Shown here piece after piece: positions 1-4,945 of a stretch of 7,676 bases of DNA. The stretch lies in assembly GCA_947177695.1 (NCBI GenBank), contig CAMWVO010000076.1, positions 1-7,676 on the forward strand. Reading direction: 5' to 3'. The translations under genes were made by a program, and so were the position numbers. Position 1 is the first letter of the stretch. Each line of letters opens with the position of its first letter. The DNA comes from an uncultured Clostridia bacterium. Its GTDB lineage: Bacteria > Bacillota > Clostridia > Oscillospirales > Ruminococcaceae. The notes beneath the pieces were generated by a model. That model ran no database searches and had not been told where the DNA came from. It saw only the letters and a list, made by a program, of their open reading frames with translations.

Positions 1-344
1 GTAGCGTTGTATTTGTTCCACGGCAATTCATGAATCTCATCAATAACAACGCCGCCGTCACGCAAAACATCAAATGCTCGTCTGACTCCCTCTTCGGTTC
101 CTATTTCAAATACATTAAAAGTCATTGTTTCCCATTTCATTTTGTGAATAAAATCCACATCACAAGGATTTTGGGCTTCAGCCAGTGCTAAAAAGCCTTC
201 GCCGTTAACTGACAATTCGCAATGTTCATAGGCAGTACCGCTGCTGTTTTTCATCTCTAATGTTATTTCTGCGCCAAAGGCTTCGCAATATGTTTTGGCT
301 GCTTCAATACTGTTTTTTACATAAACTTGCGTATAATTTTTCAT
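1..344 (-). CDS. VOC/PhnB-like (glyoxalase-fold) protein, C-terminus cut by window edge
   Basis: 114 codons run from ATG at 344 to the left edge with no stop, so the C-terminus is missing, probably about 30 residues by comparison with the family. The N-terminus reads MKNYTQVYVKNSIEA and continues with AFGAEI, an EHCEL segment near residue 45, and a late ELPWNKYNA segment, the usual order in PhnB-like members of the vicinal oxygen chelate superfamily. These small dimeric cytoplasmic proteins include glyoxalases, dioxygenases and drug-binding resistance proteins; the substrate cannot be told here. An AAGGAGA SD ends about 8 nt before the ATG. It follows the pptA-like gene by 26 bp and is probably co-transcribed with it. 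It resembles the VOC gene at 6451-6816: 14 of 23 residues match over the first conserved block. The reading frame is certain; a specific function is not. Confidence 0.85.
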   Translation of the reverse strand, partial: MKNYTQVYVKNSIEAAKTYCEAFGAEITLEMKNSSGTAYEHCELSVNGEGFLALAEAQNPCDVDFIHKMKWETMTFNVFEIGTEEGVRRAFDVLRDGGVVIDEIHELPWNKYNA

Positions 345-370
345 ATATAATTTCTCCTTGAAAATAGAAC

Positions 371-601
371 TTAATCGTACGTGTACCCCGGCTTTTTATA
401 TAAATAATCTTTATCTGCGATAATATTTTTATCCCAAACTTCCTCTTTCCAGTCCTTTTCATCAACGTCTTTTATGGCAACAGAAACGCTTGAAATTTCG
501 CACCCAAGTATTGAAGCAATGTCGTCTGCGACTTTTTCTGCACATTTCATTTTTTGTTCTTCTGTCCTGCCTGAAAAGCATTTAATTTCTACGTGCGGCA
601 T
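371..601 (-). CDS. pptA: PptA-like tautomerase (4-oxalocrotonate tautomerase family)
   Basis: A 76-residue protein starting MPHVEIKCFSGR and ending KKPGYTYD. Both ends resemble what I recall of the E. coli tautomerase PptA (about 77 residues, MPHIDIKCF start, KKPGYS near the end). In this superfamily the initiator Met is removed and Pro2 becomes the N-terminal general base for keto-enol tautomerisation; Pro2 is present, and Arg12 falls where 4-OT relatives carry a catalytic Arg. The protein is cytoplasmic and probably oligomeric. The ATG at 601 has GGAGG at 611-615. It sits 35 bp after the nucleotidyltransferase-fold gene and 26 bp before the VOC gene, so it is likely part of one transcript. 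The natural substrate of PptA is not established, so the symbol indicates family resemblance only. A second, different tautomerase of MIF type lies at 3415-3756. Confidence 0.88.
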   Translation of the reverse strand: MPHVEIKCFSGRTEEQKMKCAEKVADDIASILGCEISSVSVAIKDVDEKDWKEEVWDKNIIADKDYLYKKPGYTYD

Positions 602-636
602 ATTTACTTACCTCCACAAAATTATTACAGTCAATT

Positions 637-1179
637 TTATTGTTTCTTGTATACAGCTAAAAAATCATCAATATTTTTTATATGCTGATTTAAGACTGCA
701 TTATAAACGTCCATGCTGGTGTATTGCTCAAATGAATAAAGTTTGCGAGCAATCAGCTCCTGTTTTATGTCTGTAATGCTTTGCTTTAGGTCGGGCATAT
801 CAGATACCTGCTGTGTAATGGAATCGCAGTACTGTTCGGCTTTCTCTATCGTATCCTTGTCGAAAAACCATATATCAATATTCCAAAGCTGACCGTCCGT
901 AAGCGTCTCAAAGCCGTGAAACCAAACTGTTTTATTCTCGTCGGTGCGTTCCTCTTTTGCTTCGTACCATACGGGGCGAAATGTTTTTATAATGTAGTCG
1001 GACAGCGTATGTAATTTGTCCAATGACATTTTGTCGTTTTCAACATCAATGTCCAAGTCATTCCACGCCATCAAATCCATGCGGTAACTTCCGATTATGT
1101 GGGGACAGCCGTATTTCTTCAGTTCTTCCAGTAAACCGCACTTATATAATATGTGATCGGCTTGTTCTTTTCGCGTCAT
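637..1179 (-). CDS. Nucleotidyltransferase-fold protein, family uncertain
   Basis: 180 residues from ATG at 1179. The DNA polymerase beta-like nucleotidyltransferase signature is visible: IIGSY with G30-S31, then NDLDIDV supplying D43 and D45, and WNIDIW supplying a third acidic residue, D102. All three metal-binding carboxylates therefore appear present, so activity is plausible. The C-terminal 75 residues look alpha-helical. A start at the upstream in-frame TTG (1197) would place the GGAGGAG SD inside the coding region, so the ATG at 1179, about 9 nt after the SD, is preferred. It follows the AAC(6') gene by 26 bp. Relatives transfer AMP to drugs, proteins or RNA, but this one does not match a subfamily I can name, and the acceptor is unknown. 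Its place among resistance-like genes hints at a small-molecule acceptor; that is inference. Confidence 0.8.
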   Translation of the reverse strand: MTRKEQADHILYKCGLLEELKKYGCPHIIGSYRMDLMAWNDLDIDVENDKMSLDKLHTLSDYIIKTFRPVWYEAKEERTDENKTVWFHGFETLTDGQLWNIDIWFFDKDTIEKAEQYCDSITQQVSDMPDLKQSITDIKQELIARKLYSFEQYTSMDVYNAVLNQHIKNIDDFLAVYKKQ

Positions 1180-1185
1180 ACTGAT

Positions 1186-1193
1186 ACTCCTCC
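1186..1193 (-). promoter_or_regulatory. SD site that fixes the start of the 637-1179 gene
   Basis: GGAGGAGT lies between the in-frame TTG at 1197 and the ATG at 1179. It can only serve the ATG. The 11 bases TTGCGGAGGAG ending here are identical to those before the AAC(6') gene. Confidence 0.7.
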
Positions 1194-1205
1194 GCAAGTT
1201 GGAAT

Positions 1206-1640
1206 TTACAGCTTTTTAGTAAAACAGATAATTCTGTTTGCTTCCGTAAAATTCATAGCCATGTGAAATTTAAAGCTGTTGTCATTGTCAATTTCACAAT
1301 CGCTGGCAAATTCTTTGCAGCCCTTATCTTTTGCCCACCTCTCGCACTCGTTCAGCAGCTCCTTTGCATATCCTTTATTACGATAGTTTTCCAAAACAAA
1401 AATTCCCTCCAGGTAACCGACAGGAGTTGTTTCGGTTCCCTCCACATAATCGCTCCGCAATTGACACTGCGCAAAGCCCACAGGAATATCGTTTTCATAT
1501 TTCAGAAATATCTGGGCATTATCTTTGGAAAGCAGCTCTGAAAACTCAACAGCCAAATCTTCAACAGAAGCGTCATTCCACAATAAGACTGCCAAATTGG
1601 CTATTGTCATTGTATCATTTTTTGAAGCTTTCCGTATCAT
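1206..1640 (-). CDS. aac(6'): AAC(6')-type aminoglycoside N-acetyltransferase (GNAT)
   Basis: 144 residues, close to the about 145 of the AAC(6')-Iy/Iz-like branch. The diagnostic run is present: LW near residue 20, VGFAQCQLR at 54-62, DYVEG at 64-68, PVGYLEGIFV at 73-82, the acetyl-CoA loop YRNKGYA at 86-92, EFASD at 110-114, and ANRIICF near the end. Salmonella AAC(6')-Iy carries very similar LEGIFV, DYV.G and ASD blocks. The family transfers acetyl from acetyl-CoA to the 6'-amino group of aminoglycosides in the cytoplasm. The ATG at 1640 has GGAGGAG at 1645-1651; a start at the in-frame TTG (1655) would swallow that SD. It lies 69 bp after one nucleotidyltransferase gene and 26 bp before another. 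Whether it gives resistance in the host is not shown; another amine could be the natural substrate. Confidence 0.85.
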   Translation of the reverse strand: MIRKASKNDTMTIANLAVLLWNDASVEDLAVEFSELLSKDNAQIFLKYENDIPVGFAQCQLRSDYVEGTETTPVGYLEGIFVLENYRNKGYAKELLNECERWAKDKGCKEFASDCEIDNDNSFKFHMAMNFTEANRIICFTKKL

Positions 1641-1644
1641 TTTT

Positions 1645-1651
1645 CTCCTCC
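1645..1651 (-). promoter_or_regulatory. SD site that fixes the start of the AAC(6') gene
   Basis: GGAGGAG precedes the ATG at 1640 by 4-8 nt and lies downstream of the in-frame TTG at 1655, so translation should begin at 1640 (MIRKASKND). Confidence 0.7.
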
Positions 1652-1709
1652 GCAAATAACGATTTATCTCTTTGAATTAAAATCTTTTATTAAGAATTAT
1701 ATTGCCTGC

Positions 1710-2375
1710 TCATATTCTTGATAACGCATTCTGACACCAATTAAACAATACGGAAAAGGCTTTGTCAAAATCATAGTCAATACGATTTTGCAATGATATA
1801 CTTAATTCCAAAACGGCTTTATCCTCGCCTTGTACACATTCAAGCAATTCACGTTTTGTCTGAATAAAATTGCCGCTGCTTAAATAATACAAATGCTGCA
1901 TAATGAAAAATACTGATTTGCAAGTTATCGGCAGCGTTGAAATATTGTGCTCCCTGTCAGCGTGAACATAACGGTGGCAAATTTCGTGGAACAGATTATT
2001 CAAGCTTAATTTTACGTAGTTCTTTTCATCTTCAGCCGTATATGCCGGAACAAGCTTTTTTAATTCTCCGTAATAGTCCTTAGTCGTGTTCAATAAATGA
2101 CATATCTCAAGCGGGTTCCAGTTTTCCAGATCGGTTTTACCGCAAATAAATCCGCAGGATCTATCAAAATTCCCTACCGAAACAAGCGCATTTTGATAAG
2201 TTTTCAAATCCTCGACCGAAAGACCGTCAATAACAGCCATAATATCAATATCACTGCTTTTAGTCGCTTCATTGCGAAGATAACTGCCCTGCAGTCCTAT
2301 ATACACCAGTCTTTCGCCAAAAGCATTTTTTAACGTGTTTATTAATTCGTCGATATATTCATCTATTCTAAACAT
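1710..2375 (-). CDS. Nucleotidyltransferase domain protein (aminoglycoside NTase-like)
   Basis: 221 residues. The N-terminal domain carries the nucleotidyltransferase signature LQGSYLRNEAT..SDIDIM, with G30-S31 and metal ligands D42 and D44. The third acidic residue is less obvious by eye. The second half (about 110-221) is helical, with an HEICHRYVH segment near 130 and long amphipathic helices, consistent with the helical substrate-binding domain seen in drug and protein nucleotidyltransferases. The ATG at 2375 lies inside the end of the upstream Nudix gene (13-bp overlap), with an AGGTGA SD at 2384-2389 also inside that gene; this implies translational coupling and co-expression. G+C is low here (17 of 60 bases at 1741-1800) compared with the MATE gene. 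The likely reaction is NMP transfer to a small molecule. The acceptor is unknown, and toxin-like or protein-modifying roles are not excluded. Confidence 0.82.
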   Translation of the reverse strand: MFRIDEYIDELINTLKNAFGERLVYIGLQGSYLRNEATKSSDIDIMAVIDGLSVEDLKTYQNALVSVGNFDRSCGFICGKTDLENWNPLEICHLLNTTKDYYGELKKLVPAYTAEDEKNYVKLSLNNLFHEICHRYVHADREHNISTLPITCKSVFFIMQHLYYLSSGNFIQTKRELLECVQGEDKAVLELSISLQNRIDYDFDKAFSVLFNWCQNALSRI

Positions 2376-2827
2376 TCAGGGTCACCTATCTCTTCATTTC
2401 CAAGGTATCTTGTGTATTCTTTTTTCTCATAAAAGTTCATTATCGGGCGGCGAAGCTTCGACGGAAATAACGGTAATCTGTTCAATACCGACAGATCAAG
2501 CCAGTCAAATCCGACTTGATTAGTATCATTATGAGACGCTGCATTTTTCGCTTCTCCCAAGTAATCACATAAAAACACTAAGTCAATCCTGTGAAAATCC
2601 TCGCCGTGAACACCCTCTATAACAAAAAGCAGATCTTTGCATTTAACGTCTATTCCTGCTTCTTCTCTTACTTCCCGCTCCACAGTCTGAGGAAGAATTT
2701 CTTCCTCATCCTGACCGCCTCCGGGCAAAATATACCATTCCTCTTTGCCGTCATTTAATTTTATTGCAAGCAATTTACCGTTTTGAATTATAACTGCTTT
2801 TGCGGAAGTACGTATTTGTCGCGGCAT
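2363..2827 (-). CDS. Nudix hydrolase, intact
   Basis: 154 residues from ATG at 2827 (MPRQIRTSAKAV). A complete Nudix box GX5EX7REUXEEXGU occupies residues 37-59: G37, E43, R51-E52, E55-E56 and G58, preceded by the strand-loop WYILPGGG. The catalytic glutamates that bind Mg2+ are all present, so it should hydrolyse a nucleoside diphosphate linked to some moiety X; the substrate cannot be deduced. A reading from an upstream ATG at 2923 would add 32 residues with no family resemblance. The AAAGGA SD at 2837-2842 sits correctly for 2827, which decides the start. It ends in TAG at 2363-2365 and overlaps the next gene by 13 bp. The preceding gene, 67 bp upstream, is another Nudix gene that is interrupted, so this copy may be the only working Nudix enzyme in the array. 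Confidence 0.9.
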   Translation of the reverse strand: MPRQIRTSAKAVIIQNGKLLAIKLNDGKEEWYILPGGGQDEEEILPQTVEREVREEAGIDVKCKDLLFVIEGVHGEDFHRIDLVFLCDYLGEAKNAASHNDTNQVGFDWLDLSVLNRLPLFPSKLRRPIMNFYEKKEYTRYLGNEEIGDPECLE

Positions 2828-2894
2828 ATTTATAGTCCTTTCAGTTTTTCTGTTGAATAAGTTTTCACAAATTTTGTTCTGTCTCTCGGAATTA

Positions 2895-3389
2895 TTATGT
2901 ACATTTCCTTTCGTCGGTAACAATATGCTCTATGCCCGAATGTTCACGGCTTAAATAATCTTTCATAAAACTCGGGTATGCCGTGTATTTATCCAAATCC
3001 TCAATTGGTATCCAGTGCATAGTTTCCTTTACGCCGCCATAGGTGTAGCTGTCACTGTTCAGTTCCTGCGTACCTCTCGGCTTCATCAGAAAATAAAAGC
3101 TTATTTCGTGACAGTCAAGACCTTTCAGCAGTTCTATATCTTCATTGAAAAAGTTTTCGTGAATGACCGCAAGACGGTCAATGTCATAAAGTATGCCTGT
3201 TTCCTAATATACCTCACGAATAACGGCGTCCTCGGAGGTCTCTCCCGCATGGACTGCGCCGCCGATAGAGTAGAGATAATCATCATTCTTATTGCCCGCA
3301 AACAGCACACAGCCGTTCTCCACAATAATAGCGGCAGCTCTGTACCGAAACCGTTTGTCCTCTTTTGTAAATCCGCAGTCGATCGGCAT
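2895..3389 (-). pseudogene. Nudix hydrolase interrupted by an in-frame amber codon in the Nudix box
   Basis: Reading from ATG at 3389 (AAGGAG SD at 3398-3403) gives a normal Nudix N-terminus: RYRAAAIIVENGCVLFAG, then GGAVHAGE and REVY up to residue 61. Codon 62, at 3204-3206, is TAG. The same frame then continues open for 102 residues (ETGILYDID, HENFF, CHEISFYFLMKPRG, EHIVTDERKCT) to TAA at 2895-2897. Aligning to GX5EX7REUXEEXGU (G44, E50, R58, E59, E63, G65) puts the stop at the first Glu of the EE pair. One base change, GAG to TAG, would explain it. Without suppression the product is a 61-residue fragment lacking the metal site. The downstream ATG at 3086 has no SD. A recent nonsense mutation or a base-call error is likelier than recoding, because neighbouring genes end in TAG (2363, 6451). 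The total frame length of 165 codons, stop included, is normal for the family. Confidence 0.85.
3204..3206 (-). other. In-frame amber codon at the catalytic Glu of the second Nudix box
   Basis: On the minus strand the codons read GAG GTA TAT TAG GAA ACA GGC, i.e. E-V-Y-stop-E-T-G, where the Nudix consensus demands R-E-U-X-E-E-X-G-U. The frame is unshifted on either side. This is the only disabling change I found in the gene. Confidence 0.9.
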
Positions 3390-3414
3390 GGCTTTTTCTC
3401 CTTTGTGTTATTTG

Positions 3415-3756
3415 TCAGAAATTCGACCCGTTCCAGCCCCAGTTTTCGGTACACATATAGCTGACGTAGACCCTGTCCGCAGGTATTCCGAGATTATCGG
3501 ACAGTATGCCCGTAATTTTGCCAGTAAGAGTGGACATAGCTCCGCCCGAGGGATTTCCGTAAATCTGCACTTCCACCAAAGCGGCAGGCTCGTCCGTGCC
3601 CTTGAAGTAAAGCGTATAGTCTCCCTCAACGCCCACCATGAGCCAGCCCTCGGATTTTCCGGGAATTGCGGTAATGGCAGTTCCCAAAGCGGATTTGATG
3701 CTTTCGGCTTTTTCCTTTGTAACGTTTACGTTTGCTTTAACATTGATAAATGGCAT
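3415..3756 (-). CDS. MIF-like tautomerase (phenylpyruvate/dopachrome tautomerase family)
   Basis: 113 residues starting MPFINVKANVNV, matching the about 115 residues of macrophage migration inhibitory factor (MIF). Pro2, which becomes the catalytic N-terminal proline after Met removal, is present, and Lys34 lies at about the position of Lys32 in mature human MIF. The C-terminus NWGWNGSNF closely mirrors the WGWNxSTF tail of MIF proteins. The CXXC motif of mammalian MIF is absent; that stretch reads YGNPSGG. The fold is a homotrimer and the protein has no signal peptide. ATG at 3756 with AAGGAG at 3765-3770 is preferred over an ATG 14 codons upstream, which would bury both the SD and the catalytic proline. 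It lies 19 bp after the GNAT gene and 25 bp before the broken Nudix gene. G+C is high for the array. The physiological substrate is unknown. Confidence 0.9.
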   Translation of the reverse strand: MPFINVKANVNVTKEKAESIKSALGTAITAIPGKSEGWLMVGVEGDYTLYFKGTDEPAALVEVQIYGNPSGGAMSTLTGKITGILSDNLGIPADRVYVSYMCTENWGWNGSNF

Positions 3757-3775
3757 AAAAATTTCTCCTTTATAA

Positions 3776-4237
3776 TTAATTTTTTTCATAATAAACAATT
3801 GTTATTCTTTCGTTTATGATTTTCGTTTGTCCCGTTTGCCGATACCCCATTTTTTCGTACAGATAACAGTTGCCGTGCTCTTGAAGAATAGCGTCCAATT
3901 CCCAGCCGCCGTGCCCGTGGATATTTTCGGCTGACCTAATTGCCCGCTGAGCGTAACCTTTGTTTCTGTACTCTTTCATAATAAAAATCGGGGAGATACG
4001 CTTTGGACTGCCGTCTTTCATATCCACGACCCTTACCGCGCCGACTGTATTATTATCCTCAATGATATAGTAGAAATATGTATACGGCTGCAAAAGCCTT
4101 GCTTCTACTCGTTCTATGGGTTCGTTGGCTGGACTTATGTCATAGTCCCGATACTTATCCAGAAGTTCGGCAAAGGCTTCTTTCTGCATACGCCATATTG
4201 TTTCGGCGTCATTTACGGACGCTCTTTTAAGTTCCAC
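3776..4237 (-). CDS. GNAT-family N-acetyltransferase
   Basis: 153 residues from a GTG at 4237. It begins MELKRASVNDAETIW, typical of the first strand and helix of GNAT enzymes, has a central TVGAVRVV strand near 64-71, and the acetyl-CoA pyrophosphate loop YRNKGYA at 90-96, followed by the late motif YLYEKMGYRQTG. Family members move acetyl from acetyl-CoA to an amine on a small molecule or protein. An ATG at 4294 opens the same frame but overlaps the upstream gene and ignores the GGAGGAG at 4246-4252. A GTG at 4246 overlaps that SD, leaving GTG 4237 (spacing about 10 nt) as the best start. It follows the ANT-like gene by 44 bp and precedes the MIF-like gene by 19 bp. The substrate is not recognisable; this is a different subfamily from the AAC(6') at 1206-1640. 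Confidence 0.83.
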   Translation of the reverse strand: MELKRASVNDAETIWRMQKEAFAELLDKYRDYDISPANEPIERVEARLLQPYTYFYYIIEDNNTVGAVRVVDMKDGSPKRISPIFIMKEYRNKGYAQRAIRSAENIHGHGGWELDAILQEHGNCYLYEKMGYRQTGQTKIINERITIVYYEKN

Positions 4238-4281
4238 AAGGTTCACTCCTCCGATATATAATTTTTTATAATAAACTAAAT

Positions 4282-4929
4282 TTAAACTATCCACTTGTGT
4301 CCGTCAGGGTACATAGCAATAAGCGAAGTATTCAGCCAAAGCCTTTGTTCTTCGGACATCTTTTCCGTAGCCTTTTCATAATCCTGCTGATAACCCTCAC
4401 GCTGTACATCTGTGGATTTGTACAGCAAGCATACTTCTGGAGCTAAAAACGGTATCCCGTCCACAACCAATATCGCCTTGTCAAGAGCAAGTCTGATATT
4501 ATGATTTCTTCTGTACAAAAATTCCGTATCGGACTTTTCGTCAAACAAAAATTCTATGAAATTCAGACTTGTCAGACCACTGTGGTCAAAATCCATAAAA
4601 TATACGTCTTTTTCAGAGGTAGGGTACAAATGCACAAGCTCGCAGTTCCCTTTTGTGCAAAAAATATTATTTTTTGCAACCACTTGATTTTCTGTGTCGG
4701 TGATGTGGTGACATTTGCCGCCGCCCAACATTTCGTAAACCTCATAGCCTATGGACTGCATATATTTTATAATTTTGTCGCGGTCAGGGTAAAACGCAAG
4801 AATATCAATATCCCCATGCCTGCGGGATTCATACCCAAGGAACATATCTATCGCCATTCCGCCGCAGACCGCATATTCAAAAGGCTGTCCCTGCAACAAT
4901 TCATTTGCCAGTTTTACAAGTGTATTCAT
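4282..4929 (-). CDS. ANT(2'')/lincosamide nucleotidyltransferase-like protein
   Basis: 215 residues from ATG at 4929 (SD AAAGGTGG at 4935-4942). The segment YAVCGGMAIDMFLG (19-32), followed by SRRHGDIDIL (35-44), is the signature of the aminoglycoside-2''-adenylyltransferase and Lnu group, usually written GGWAID..LG..TR.H.DID. D40 and D42 are the metal ligands, and E97 in NCELVHLY is a candidate third. The C-terminal part APEVCLLYKS, then a YEKATEKMSEEQRLWL helix, also fits this group. Members add an AMP/NMP to aminoglycosides or lincosamides, but many chromosomal homologues have no proven drug substrate. Met25 replaces the more usual Trp of GGWAID. The gene begins only 16 bp after the MATE stop, so pump and modifying enzyme are very likely co-expressed. 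Confidence 0.85.
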   Translation of the reverse strand: MNTLVKLANELLQGQPFEYAVCGGMAIDMFLGYESRRHGDIDILAFYPDRDKIIKYMQSIGYEVYEMLGGGKCHHITDTENQVVAKNNIFCTKGNCELVHLYPTSEKDVYFMDFDHSGLTSLNFIEFLFDEKSDTEFLYRRNHNIRLALDKAILVVDGIPFLAPEVCLLYKSTDVQREGYQQDYEKATEKMSEEQRLWLNTSLIAMYPDGHKWIV

Positions 4930-4945
4930 ATTTATCCACCTTTCG

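Noticed and set aside
2363..2923. Extended Nudix start at 2923 giving a 186-residue protein
   Set aside because: The added 32 residues overlap the previous gene's end, lack family similarity, and ignore the well-placed SD before the ATG at 2827.
2895..3389. Amber codon as evidence of a recoded (TAG-sense) genome or selenocysteine/pyrrolysine-type insertion
   Set aside because: TAG ends the intact Nudix gene (2363) and the VOC gene (6451) at family-appropriate lengths, and the position calls for Glu. A point mutation or base error is simpler.
3134..3454. Overlapping minus-strand reading frame of 106 codons across the broken Nudix gene
   Set aside because: It is a shifted frame of the Nudix gene, with an Arg- and Cys-rich translation unlike any protein family and no SD of its own.
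3015..3819. Long plus-strand open frames opposite the Nudix and MIF-like genes
   Set aside because: Both are antisense to genes with clear family motifs, and their translations show no recognisable domain; they are shadow frames.
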